IMG/VR virus record: IMGVR_UViG_3300009194_000030
Location: 1-34,350 of that record
DNA from: a virus
Length of the DNA: 34,350 bases
Direction: 5' to 3' (one strand)
Made by a program: the position numbers and the translations under genes. A model generated the notes under the pieces. It was not told where the DNA came from and ran no database searches. It saw only the letters and a list, made by a program, of their open reading frames with translations. Shown piece by piece: positions 27,653-34,350 of the stretch; within the stretch, counting starts at the first letter, position 1, and every line of letters begins with the position of its first letter.

Positions 27653-28943
27653 CAGCCAGCACCTCTAGCGCATCACCGCCAGGCAGGAAGCCAGGGTGGC
27701 GTGGCTTGTTGCGCTGGGCTATCTCGTCGGCCCTGCTGGCGTCGCCATAGACCTGATAGGCCAGCAGCAGCGACGGCACGGTTGCCCTCGGCGTGTAGCT
27801 GACGAGTTGCGGCAGGCTCTGCCCTGCTGGCGGGATACCGCGCACCACCTCGGTCTGCAGCTTGCCCAGGTCCATGTACGCGTTGTCGTTGAGGGTGCGC
27901 TCGGACTCGACGTCGATCAGGTCGACGATCTCGTTCCGGGTCTTCGTCGCGTCCTGAATGCTCTCGAAGTCGGTCACAACGGCTTCCTTCGACAACTCGC
28001 CGATCGCCACCTGGCGCACCAGCTCGTTCAAGGCGTTGTAGTTAGTTGACTGCTGCTGACGGCTTGGAGTCTGCGTGAGCCAGGTGTACGGGTCCTGCAC
28101 CTGGCCGATCAGCTTGGTCAGCACCTTGTACGAGTTGGCGCCGGTGGGCCCTCCGCTGCTGGAGCTGCTGGAGCTGCTGGAGCTGCTGCTGGATCCGAAA
28201 CCAAAGCCCGACAACGAACTAAGGCTAGGGAGGAAGCTGGCGAACGATCCGAACGCCGAGCGGATGCTGGTCACCACCCCGATAACGCGCTGCGCCAGCT
28301 TCACCGGCTCCATCACTAAATCGTAGGCGTCGGCCGCTAGCTCCCGCACCGAGTAGTAGAAGTCGCTGGCGGCTTCAAGCTCGCCCGCCAGGTTGAAGCC
28401 TGGGTCTGCCAGAAAATCGGCAATTTCCTTGAGCTGAGCAGCGGCAGCGTCACGCACGAACGCAGGGAATCCATCGGTCACGTACTTCTCGATGAACCCC
28501 TGCTCGGCGTCCACGGTCAACGTGTTCGCCGCCTTGCTGATGGCGTTCACGCTGTCGACGGACGCACTCGGGAACGAGGCCTCGCCAGCCTCGAGGAACG
28601 TCATCGACACGATGCACATGCCGCCGTCCTTGGCGCTCTCGCGCACCGCCAGGCCACGGCAGACGACGTTGATCTCGCCGCGGTACGGGTGCACCAGAAT
28701 GCCCGGGCCGGCAGTCTCGCAGGCGGCGATGAGGGCGTCGCGGGGTCCGAAGTAGTCGGCGCCTATGATCAGGCCCTCGACCGTGAACTCGCGCGCCTTG
28801 CGCCCCAGGTCCTCGGTGTAGGGCACGTCGCGCTGCGCGTGCTCATGCACCGCCTGGCGACGGCCGTGCGAGCTGTCTGCGCTGTCTACCTTGAAAGCAG
28901 CGCCACGGAACGATGCGGGGCGCAGCTCGTCTCTCCACGTCAT
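27645..28943 (-). CDS. DNA circularisation N-terminal family protein (Mu gp43-like)
   Basis: This 432-residue protein begins MTWRDELRPASFRGAAFKVD and has VPYTEDLGRKAREFTVEGLI (about 40-60) and GPGILVHPYRGEINVVCRG. This is the domain named DNA circulation in P22/Mu-like phages. In Mu (gp43) the gene lies between tape measure and hub and its product is a baseplate/tail component despite the name. Near residues 251-263 is a run of 13 serines coded by a small in-frame repeat. It overlaps the hub gene by eight bases. Confidence 0.9.
   Translation of the reverse strand: MTWRDELRPASFRGAAFKVDSADSSHGRRQAVHEHAQRDVPYTEDLGRKAREFTVEGLIIGADYFGPRDALIAACETAGPGILVHPYRGEINVVCRGLAVRESAKDGGMCIVSMTFLEAGEASFPSASVDSVNAISKAANTLTVDAEQGFIEKYVTDGFPAFVRDAAAAQLKEIADFLADPGFNLAGELEAASDFYYSVRELAADAYDLVMEPVKLAQRVIGVVTSIRSAFGSFASFLPSLSSLSGFGFGSSSSSSSSSSSSSGGPTGANSYKVLTKLIGQVQDPYTWLTQTPSRQQQSTNYNALNELVRQVAIGELSKEAVVTDFESIQDATKTRNEIVDLIDVESERTLNDNAYMDLGKLQTEVVRGIPPAGQSLPQLVSYTPRATVPSLLLAYQVYGDASRADEIAQRNKPRHPGFLPGGDALEVLADG
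28155..28193 (-). repeat. In-frame 9-bp microsatellite coding for a 13-serine run
   Basis: The 9-bp unit TCCAGCAGC occurs four times with one extra AGC, giving 13 serine codons in the gp43-like gene. Since the unit is a multiple of three, copy changes would alter only linker length. It follows the FLPSLSSLSGFGFG segment and probably forms a flexible linker. Confidence 0.85.
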
Positions 28944-28955
28944 GCGGATTTCCTC

Positions 28956-30758
28956 TTAGTTCGGGGCGCCCATCGCGTAGCCGATGTTCGTGTCGAACTT
29001 GGCGCCCGGGGTGCCGCTGGTGGTGGTGCGGGTGCCTTGCGGGGCGTTCTTGATGTCGACCTCGACCCGCACAGCCTGCTGCTGCGCCAGGGCCGTCTGG
29101 GCCGCCTGCTGGCCGATGGCGGCCGCACGCTGGCCAACCGGAGTGGCGCCGCCGGCGGTGGCGGCCTGCTGGCCCAGGCTGGCCACGGGCTGACCTGGCG
29201 CGGGCTGCGTCGCGGCCACTGTTACCGCCGCACCGTCGATGCCCAGCAAGCTCTTGGCCCAGTCCGGCAGTGACGAGCTGATGGCCGAGACTGCGGCCGT
29301 GATCTTCTCGCGCAGGATGGCTCCCAGGTCCCACCCGGTCAGGTATTTGATAAGGCCGTTGAAGGCCTCCATCATCAAGGTGGCCGGGTTGTACTCCTGC
29401 CACACCTTGACCATGCCGTTGATGATGCCGTCCGAGAACGCTGCCTTCACCGACGCCCATTTCTCGGTGAAGAAGTCGCCGATCTGCTCCCAGTTGTCGT
29501 AGATGATGTAGGCCGCGGCGCCCACGGCTGCGATGGCCGCCAGGAACCAACCGAGCGGCGTGGTCAGGATCGCCTTGCCCAGGGTAAGGAACCCGGTACC
29601 GGCGGCCTTGAGGGCGAACATCAGCGGGCCGCTCATGGCCGTGGCGACGGACACGATCGAGGTGCCGAGACTGATCAGCGAGACCAGCAGCGGCCCTCCG
29701 ATGTACAGGCCCAGGGCAATGAGCACCACGTTGGCGCCGCCGATGCTATCCGACAGCCAGTCGACCGCGGTAACCACCGGCTGGATGCCGTTGTACAAGT
29801 CGCTGAGGAAGTTGGTCACGCGCTCGATGTTGCCCGGCAGGTTCTCGGCGAAGGCCGTCGCGAACGCCTCGATCTGCGGGCGGTACTTGACGATCGTCTC
29901 GATCAGCGTGTTGCCGAGCTTGTTCAGCTGCGGGACCAGAATGCCGGCGACGGTGTTGCCCACTCCTGCCATGGCCATCTTGACCATGTCCAGCACGTCG
30001 CCGAACTCCTCGCCTTCGCGCACGGCGTCGTCGCTGATGACCACGCCCAGCTTGCGCGCCTGGTCGGCCATCTCGCCGAGGCCTGCGGTACCGCCACGGA
30101 TCAGCGGCAGCAGCTCGGTGGCGCTCTTGCCGAACACCTTCACCGCGGCCTGGGCCTGCAGCGAAGGGTCTTTGATTTTCGAGATACGGTCGACGAACGT
30201 GTTGAACAGTTCGTCGGTTGTCTTGAGGGTGCCGTTCGAGTTCTTGAGACGGATGCCCAGGCCCGCGAACATCTCTTTCAGGTCCTTAGAGCCCTCGGCC
30301 GCTTTGCCGACCGCCAGGTTCATCTTCTGCAGGGCACCGCCCAGGGTCTCGGCAGACGACCCGCTCAGTTGGGCAGCGAAGCTCAGTTCTTGGAAACGCT
30401 CGCGGCTGATGCCGGTGCGCTCGGCGGTGTCACCGATGGCACCGGTGGCGTCGGCATAGGCCTGGGCCATCACCACCAGACCACCCGAGGCGATACCTGT
30501 CGCTGCCGCCAGCCCCGCTATCCGCGTCGCCGCGGTAGTGACGCCATCCCCCACACCCTTCAATGCGCCGCCCAGGCCTACAACCTTCTCGGTCAGGTTG
30601 GTCAGCCCGCTGCGCTCACTGAGGTCGGAGAACTTCCCCCGCACCGCCGACACGGTATTGCCGAACGCCTGGATGCGGCCGGCAATGCCTTTCAGCGGAC
30701 CGCTGACCCTGTCAATTGCTTTCAGGACAACGTTTAGGGGGAAGCCTTTTTCTGCCAT
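28956..30758 (-). CDS. Tail tape measure protein (Mu gp42-like)
   Basis: ATG 30758 has GGAG eight bases upstream and is preferred to the GTG at 30767; 600 residues. The N-terminal part is a series of helices (LKAIDRVSGPLKGIAGRIQA; ERTGISRERFQELSFAAQLS), the middle has several hydrophobic stretches (VVLIALGLYIGGPLLVSLIS; GWFLAAIAAVGAAAYIIYD), and the C-terminal 110 residues are Ala/Gln-rich. This is the normal plan of tape measures, which fix tail length and pass into the host membrane. At 600 residues a fairly short contractile tail is expected. The start overlaps the GpE-like ORF. Confidence 0.92.
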   Translation of the reverse strand: MAEKGFPLNVVLKAIDRVSGPLKGIAGRIQAFGNTVSAVRGKFSDLSERSGLTNLTEKVVGLGGALKGVGDGVTTAATRIAGLAAATGIASGGLVVMAQAYADATGAIGDTAERTGISRERFQELSFAAQLSGSSAETLGGALQKMNLAVGKAAEGSKDLKEMFAGLGIRLKNSNGTLKTTDELFNTFVDRISKIKDPSLQAQAAVKVFGKSATELLPLIRGGTAGLGEMADQARKLGVVISDDAVREGEEFGDVLDMVKMAMAGVGNTVAGILVPQLNKLGNTLIETIVKYRPQIEAFATAFAENLPGNIERVTNFLSDLYNGIQPVVTAVDWLSDSIGGANVVLIALGLYIGGPLLVSLISLGTSIVSVATAMSGPLMFALKAAGTGFLTLGKAILTTPLGWFLAAIAAVGAAAYIIYDNWEQIGDFFTEKWASVKAAFSDGIINGMVKVWQEYNPATLMMEAFNGLIKYLTGWDLGAILREKITAAVSAISSSLPDWAKSLLGIDGAAVTVAATQPAPGQPVASLGQQAATAGGATPVGQRAAAIGQQAAQTALAQQQAVRVEVDIKNAPQGTRTTTSGTPGAKFDTNIGYAMGAPN

Positions 30759-30841
30759 TCCAGCCACTCCTCGACACGCTCGAGCCAGAACTCGAGGTCT
30801 TCCAAATCAAACTCCCAGACCTCGGAAGGCTGAACGTGCAT
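30734..30841 (-). CDS. GpE-like tail assembly chaperone extension (E' frame)
   Basis: This 35-residue ORF (ATG 30841 to TAA 30734) matches the GpE family: HVQPSEVWEFDLEDLEFWLE followed by RVEEWLEWQKKASP. It lies in the -1 frame relative to the upstream chaperone gene, and that frame is open from the slippery site at 30898 to this stop. In P2 the equivalent E' is made only as a frameshift extension of E. The fusion here would be 143 residues. The last 25 bases overlap the tape measure start. Free translation from ATG 30841 is possible, but no good ribosome site is seen. Confidence 0.88.
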   Translation of the reverse strand: MHVQPSEVWEFDLEDLEFWLERVEEWLEWQKKASP

Positions 30842-30858
30842 CACCTTGACGATGACGG

Positions 30859-31164
30859 TTACTGCGCTTTGCCAGTCCCGAGGTGCTTGAACAAAAAATC
30901 GTTCGCTTCCTGCAGGATTGCCGACTGGTCGTCTTCGTCGAACTCCTCGAGGGTGGAGACCGGGTGGCCGATCATCTTGGAGCCCAGGTTGATCAGGGTG
31001 TCGAAGTCGAAGTTGATGGACACACCACCGTCGCCATCAGAGCCAGCCTTCACGCTGCAGCCGCGCAGGTACTTGAGCTTGCGCTTGATGGTTACCTCGG
31101 TGATTTCTTCCGAGCCGATGTGCACGGCTTCTTTGAGTTGAAGCACCCGTTCCTTTGCAGCCAT
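30859..31164 (-). CDS. Tail assembly chaperone (Mu gp41/P2 gpE-like)
   Basis: This 101-residue protein matches the E/41/14 family of phage tail chaperones, with VLQLKEAVHIGSEEITEVTI, YLRGCSVKAG and helical C-terminus SAILQEANDFLFKHLG. It starts immediately after the tube stop codon and precedes the tape measure, the conserved position. Codons GAT TTT TTG (30900-30892) carry a T TTT TTG slippery heptamer near the 3' end; a -1 shift joins the first 91 residues to the GpE-like frame. The chaperones bind the tape measure during tube assembly and are not in the virion. Confidence 0.9.
   Translation of the reverse strand: MAAKERVLQLKEAVHIGSEEITEVTIKRKLKYLRGCSVKAGSDGDGGVSINFDFDTLINLGSKMIGHPVSTLEEFDEDDQSAILQEANDFLFKHLGTGKAQ
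30892..30898 (-). other. Programmed -1 ribosomal frameshift site, T TTT TTG
   Basis: On the minus strand the heptamer T TTT TTG is in the X XXY YYZ register of the chaperone gene, after codon 88. A shift of -1 gives next codon GTT and a frame without stops for 52 codons, ending at 30734. This is the same heptamer class and place as the known E/E' shift of phage P2. Confidence 0.85.
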
Positions 31165-31530
31165 TTATCGAATCTCCTCTGCACTCATGCCTTCGAAGCG
31201 GACGGCGATATTGCCCTCCTCGGTGTTGCCGGTACCCTCGCCTGCGAACCACGACTGGCGCAGGGCGATGACCTTCTCGTTACCCAGTTCGAGGGTTACG
31301 GTGGCGTCGGTGATGTTTACCAGCGCCTCTAGGCTCAGCTCGCTGGTGTCTGTGATCTCGCCCTCGATGAACGGGATCTGCACCGCTTCCTTGTAGCCGT
31401 GCACGGCGTCGGCGCCGACCACCGCGTCGCGCTTCGGCTTGCCCAGGTTGTAGGTGAAGTTGCCTTTCGCCTTGTAGATATCGCCGTCGATCTTGAGGGC
31501 GATGAGACCAGCAACTCGATTTCGTGCCAT
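31165..31530 (-). CDS. Tail tube protein (Mu gpM-like)
   Basis: This 121-residue protein matches the Mu-like tail tube family: NRVAGLIALKIDGDIYKAKG, NFTYNLGKPKRDAVVGADAV, HGYKEAVQIPFIEGEITDTS. It makes the inner tube of stacked hexamers. Its stop directly abuts the chaperone ATG. It follows the sheath gene by a 33-base gap. Confidence 0.93.
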   Translation of the reverse strand: MARNRVAGLIALKIDGDIYKAKGNFTYNLGKPKRDAVVGADAVHGYKEAVQIPFIEGEITDTSELSLEALVNITDATVTLELGNEKVIALRQSWFAGEGTGNTEEGNIAVRFEGMSAEEIR

Positions 31531-31563
31531 GTCGATGTTCTCCGTATGGGTGCAGCTCCGCCC

Positions 31564-33036
31564 TTACAGGCGGAACTGGATTTTGTTGGCCACGATGCGC
31601 AGCTGGTTGACGAGGTCAGGCGGCAGCAGCATGTCCAGTCGGTTCGGGTCGCTGGCGTTGCGCTCGCTGATCAGGTTCTCTTTGAACGCGTCGATGTTCT
31701 CGACCAGCGCCAGTTCTTCCCACTCGCGCGCTTTGACCACGGCCTCGGCCTTCATCACCTTCGGGGTGACCACGGCCTGGCCCTCGCCGTAGCGGGTGCC
31801 ATCACTTGCCAGCTTGTGGCGAGGATACTTGCGTTTCACGTAGTCGCGCCAGTCGTGACGGATGAACATCAGGGTGAATAGGGTCTCGACGTCTAGATAG
31901 CTCGCATCGCTGGCACCGTTCGCGCTGGTCTTGTAGGTGGTGACCAGGCGCTCGGTACGCATGACGCCGCCGGCATCCACGTAGGTGGTCGAGATACCGT
32001 CGAACAGCAGCAGGTTGCGCTCCTGATTGGTCAGGCGATCGCCTTCTACGGCCGGCAGACACCACTTGTACTCCAGCGTCTGGACCGGGCGTGCCGGGTC
32101 GATCGACAGGTAGTAGGCACCGATTGCCATGGTCTCGGCTGCCTTCTCGTAGGCCGGCATCGGCTCATTGGTCGCCATGACGATGTTCAGGTGCGGACTG
32201 TTGCGGCTGTCGCCCAGCGTGCCGAGCTGGCCCTGGGTGCCGTCGAACGCGGTGAACGCGTGGCCCTCGATCTCGCGATCCCAGGCAAATCGGCTGGCCA
32301 GTTCATCCTCGACGATGCTCAGGTTCGCGGCATCGGTGTACGGGATGGCCCAGGTGTGCAGCCAGCTATCACCCAGGGCGGCCATGGCATCGGCGAGGTC
32401 TGGGTTCGCGGTGCCACCGGCCATCGCGGTGATGGTGGCGGTGATGCCTGCGGCCGTTTCCTCGCCGACGTAGTAGTTCAGGCGCACGTCGATGCCGTTG
32501 CCAGCCTCACCCTTGTTGCGGGCGGTGATGGTCACGGTGTTGGTGGTGGCCGAGGCGGTTACCGGCAGGTCGAGGTTCGCGTTGATGGCCGCGGCCACGT
32601 TGGTGGCAACGGTCGCCGGGGTGGCTCCAGAGGCGACACCGACACGCACGCGACGGCCCGCGATCAGCAGGTTGATGGTGCCGGCTGCGGTAGCAGCACC
32701 GCCGAACACGATGGTACCGGTTGCAGCGGCGGCGGCAGCATCGTCCTCGACCGACATGACCTGCAGCTCGGTGTACGAGTCCTGGGTCAGCGCCGCGCGG
32801 ACCATGCCCGCCAGCATCGAGCCACGGCCGTACAGAGCGTCAGCCTGTTCAGGGCTGGTGACGCGGTCCAGCACCAGCGGGGTGGCGGTGCCGGCGGCGA
32901 GCTTCTGCCCGATGATCAGGCGGCGGTACTGGATGGTCTGCGGGCCGCTGATCGCCTGGCTGTTGTCGATCTCGCTGTAGACGCCCGGCAGCCGGAGCGT
33001 GCCCGGGCCCGGAATGGTATCAAACGAAATGGCCAT
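31564..33036 (-). CDS. Contractile tail sheath protein (Mu gpL-like)
   Basis: This 490-residue protein, close to Mu gpL in length, has RLPGVYSEIDNSQAISGPQT near the start, the beta-rich inserted domain (about 100-200, Ala/Thr/Gly-rich), and the conserved C-terminal sheath region with YLDVETLFTLMFIRHDWRDY and RHKLASDGTRYGEGQAVVTP. It forms the outer contractile layer and proves a myovirus-like tail. Its ATG shares one base with the stop of the DUF2635 gene. Confidence 0.95.
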   Translation of the reverse strand: MAISFDTIPGPGTLRLPGVYSEIDNSQAISGPQTIQYRRLIIGQKLAAGTATPLVLDRVTSPEQADALYGRGSMLAGMVRAALTQDSYTELQVMSVEDDAAAAAATGTIVFGGAATAAGTINLLIAGRRVRVGVASGATPATVATNVAAAINANLDLPVTASATTNTVTITARNKGEAGNGIDVRLNYYVGEETAAGITATITAMAGGTANPDLADAMAALGDSWLHTWAIPYTDAANLSIVEDELASRFAWDREIEGHAFTAFDGTQGQLGTLGDSRNSPHLNIVMATNEPMPAYEKAAETMAIGAYYLSIDPARPVQTLEYKWCLPAVEGDRLTNQERNLLLFDGISTTYVDAGGVMRTERLVTTYKTSANGASDASYLDVETLFTLMFIRHDWRDYVKRKYPRHKLASDGTRYGEGQAVVTPKVMKAEAVVKAREWEELALVENIDAFKENLISERNASDPNRLDMLLPPDLVNQLRIVANKIQFRL

Positions 33037-33230
33037 TACTTGGCGCCTCCTTTAGCTGCTGGTGCCGGTTGCTCGGCAGGTACTTCGACGACGTCGCCGG
33101 CGTTCAGCTTGCGGCGCCAGTAGGTGGTGAACTCGACCACTTCGCCTTGCGGATCGAGCGGGCGCTTGTCCTCGCCAGGGTGGCGCACCAGGCGTCCCTC
33201 GACTGGCTTCAGTTTCCGTTGGTTACTCAT
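33036..33230 (-). CDS. DUF2635 protein (Mu gp38-like)
   Basis: This 64-residue basic protein has the DUF2635 pattern (KPVEGRLVRHPG, LDPQGEVVEFTTYWRRKL, AGDVVEV). In Mu-like phages it lies directly before the sheath gene, as here. Function is not known. It overlaps both neighbours (four bases upstream, one downstream). Confidence 0.88.
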   Translation of the reverse strand: MSNQRKLKPVEGRLVRHPGEDKRPLDPQGEVVEFTTYWRRKLNAGDVVEVPAEQPAPAAKGGAK

Positions 33231-33817
33231 TGGTCCAGACCCTCTATGTGAGTTTGTGCTCGATCGCGCGGATCGTCCTGCTGGTTGTCGAGACTGTAGT
33301 CGACGTAAACGCTGGTCATTTCCGGCAGGGTAGCATTGTACCCGCCATCTGGTGCACCTTCGGCCGGGCCGTCAGGCGCGTTCCGGTAGTAGGTGGCCTG
33401 AAACGTCACAGCGATGGCGCCGATCGGGCGCTCGACACCGTCCGCGATGATGGTCATCTGCGAGGCGCTGTAGACGCAGTCGTCGGCAGTCTCAGCGATT
33501 GTATCATCGCGGCCCATGATGCGCTCGATCAGCACAGCCATGTCGTCGAGCACGATGTCGACGTCGTCGGTCGAGTCGGCGATTACCTCGAACACCAAGT
33601 CGACCACGCATTTGTACTCGCGTGGCGCGACGTTGAAAATCTCGGCCTTCTCGTCGCGGGTGTAGATCACCAGGGCCGGCAGCTGAGAACGGTCCGACCG
33701 TTGCGCCGGACGCTGCGACAGCGCGCGCATGCGGTTCGTGTAAACGCGGTCTAGCCACGGCCCTTGGTTCAGCAGCATGGCCTTTGCTGCCTCGCGGATC
33801 TGCTGGCGTGGGTGCAT
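33227..33817 (-). CDS. Tail terminator-like protein (gpU/Mu gp37 position)
   Basis: This 196-residue protein opens with HPRQQIREAAKAMLLNQGPW and has RVYTNRMRALSQRPAQRSD then LPALVIYTRDEKAEIF, a beta-rich middle and an acidic helix (DDVDIVLDDMAVLIERIM). The arrangement is that of lambda gpU-like tail terminator or minor tail proteins, whose N-terminal helix and edge strands cap the tail tube. Location between the head-tail joining gene and the gp38-like gene agrees. The exact family is less sure. Confidence 0.72.
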   Translation of the reverse strand: MHPRQQIREAAKAMLLNQGPWLDRVYTNRMRALSQRPAQRSDRSQLPALVIYTRDEKAEIFNVAPREYKCVVDLVFEVIADSTDDVDIVLDDMAVLIERIMGRDDTIAETADDCVYSASQMTIIADGVERPIGAIAVTFQATYYRNAPDGPAEGAPDGGYNATLPEMTSVYVDYSLDNQQDDPRDRAQTHIEGLDQ

Positions 33818-34158
33818 TACGAATTCCTGGTCAGCGGCACGGTCACTGTGCCGTGGCCGTCGAAGATCGGCGTGTCAGCTCGATACGAAACGCCGCGGAT
33901 GAGGAACTCGTCGTCGACGTCCGGCATCTGCTGCAGCTGCGACACGCGAAAACTGACCTGTGGTTGGTTGCTCATGATCTTGAGCTGGGTGGACGGGTCC
34001 ACGACCGTGGACTGCGCCTCGAATATTCCGTCGACGGCATAAGGTGCGCCGCCGTAGTGGGTGACGATGATCGATGCGGGGCCGTCGCCGAACACGCTGA
34101 TGCAGGTCTGCATGGCGCGGTCGACCATCTCTTCCCATGGTGTCTGCGTTACCGGCAT
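33817..34158 (-). CDS. Head-tail joining protein (lambda gpFII-like)
   Basis: This 113-residue protein resembles the gpFII family: a helical N-terminus (EEMVDRAMQTCISVFGDGPA), then a small beta-barrel (VSFRVSQLQQMPDVDDEFLI, RGVSYRADTPIFDGHGTVTV). gpFII forms the surface on the filled head where the tail binds. It shares one base with the next gene. The ATG at 34158 has AGGGGG close upstream. This makes the head end lambda-like while the tail is Mu-like. Confidence 0.75.
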   Translation of the reverse strand: MPVTQTPWEEMVDRAMQTCISVFGDGPASIIVTHYGGAPYAVDGIFEAQSTVVDPSTQLKIMSNQPQVSFRVSQLQQMPDVDDEFLIRGVSYRADTPIFDGHGTVTVPLTRNS

Positions 34159-34180
34159 GGTGCGCCCCCTGGTGGAAAGA

Positions 34181-34198
34181 GGCGGCCCGTAGGCCGCC
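34181..34198 (-). other. UACG-tetraloop hairpin between head genes
   Basis: On the minus strand GGCGGCC, loop TACG, GGCCGCC forms a perfect 7-bp stem with a UNCG-type loop, followed by TCTTTCC. The weak pyrimidine tract could give partial termination, or the hairpin may protect mRNA ends between head and tail segments. It lies in the 61-base gap before the gpFII-like gene. Confidence 0.45.
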
Positions 34199-34219
34199 GT
34201 CTTCTGTTGCTGGTGCTGC

Positions 34220-34350
34220 TTACTTCTTGGTCAGCTTGTCGATCTCGGCCTGGGCCTCGGACAGCTTCTGCTCGGCTTCCTGCTGAGCAGTCTTCGCGGC
34301 GTCACGCTCACCCTCGGCGGCGCCCAGGGCGGTGGTCAGCTTGTCGATCT
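34220..34350 (-). CDS. C-terminal fragment of a coiled-coil protein (start beyond window)
   Basis: The minus-strand frame is open from the window edge to TAA 34222-34220, giving at least 42 residues of strong coiled coil: KLTTALGAAEGERDAAKTAQ and KLSEAQAEIDKLTKK. The DNA IDKLT block occurs twice, so the helix has an internal repeat. In lambda-like gene order this would be a small head gene between capsid and gpFII, but the visible part is not enough to name it. Confidence 0.7.
   Translation of the reverse strand, partial: IDKLTTALGAAEGERDAAKTAQQEAEQKLSEAQAEIDKLTKK

Noticed and set aside
1-34350. tRNA genes, CRISPR arrays, insertion sequences, attachment sites or integrase
   Set aside because: No cloverleaf-like segment, direct-repeat/spacer series, transposase motif or integrase motif was seen on either strand. 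This was a by-eye search, so a short attachment site could be missed.

Overview
The window is 34 kb of a tailed bacteriophage or prophage genome with a contractile tail. High GC, phage genes of kinds common in Pseudomonas phages and the codon usage suggest a Pseudomonas-like gammaproteobacterial host; that host call is inference. No integrase, attachment site, terminase, portal or major capsid gene is visible, so the genome continues past one or both edges and the lifestyle cannot be settled here.

Three transcription blocks are visible. (1) Leftward, 4593 to 1: a small helix-turn-helix regulator, SF2 helicase, VRR-NUC nuclease, DUF4406 protein and a CHC2/Toprim primase cut by the window edge. 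This is a replication module. (2) Rightward, 4793 to 17576: an early/middle operon with a RecE-like exonuclease, a RecT-like annealing protein, an SMC/Rad50-like ATPase, an HNH endonuclease, a putative Nmad5 protein, an FtsK-gamma DNA-binding protein, an MmcB-like PD-(D/E)XK protein, a four-helix membrane protein and many small coupled genes of unknown role. It ends in a LuxR-type HTH gene. (3) Leftward, 34350 to 17613: the late operon. From the right it holds head-completion and tail-terminator genes, then a tail module in the gene order of phage Mu (gp38-like, sheath, tube, chaperone, tape measure, gp43 to gp48), three fibre genes, holin, endolysin, Rz/Rz1 and one unknown gene. Blocks 2 and 3 converge on a strong hairpin terminator at 17558-17584 that overlaps the last codons of the LuxR gene.

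The divergent region at 4594-4792 and two other intergenic sites carry a family of TTGCGCAA-type palindromes. One 20-mer is identical at 2039-2058 and 10112-10131, each time just upstream of a gene in its own direction. This looks like a phage-wide operator system. It may be read by the regulator at 4246-4593, but that pairing is inferred.

The clearest special feature is a programmed -1 frameshift in the tail chaperone region: slippery heptamer T TTT TTG at 30898-30892, with an open -1 frame leading into a GpE-like ORF (P2 E/E' type) absent from a simple gene list. Other points of interest are a lone FtsK gamma domain, two fibre paralogues separated by a terminator (one with an HxH histidine array), a small helical protein loosely reminiscent of anti-CBASS Acb2, and a run of coupled unknown genes from 14155 to 17162. 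No tRNA, rRNA, CRISPR or insertion sequence was seen.
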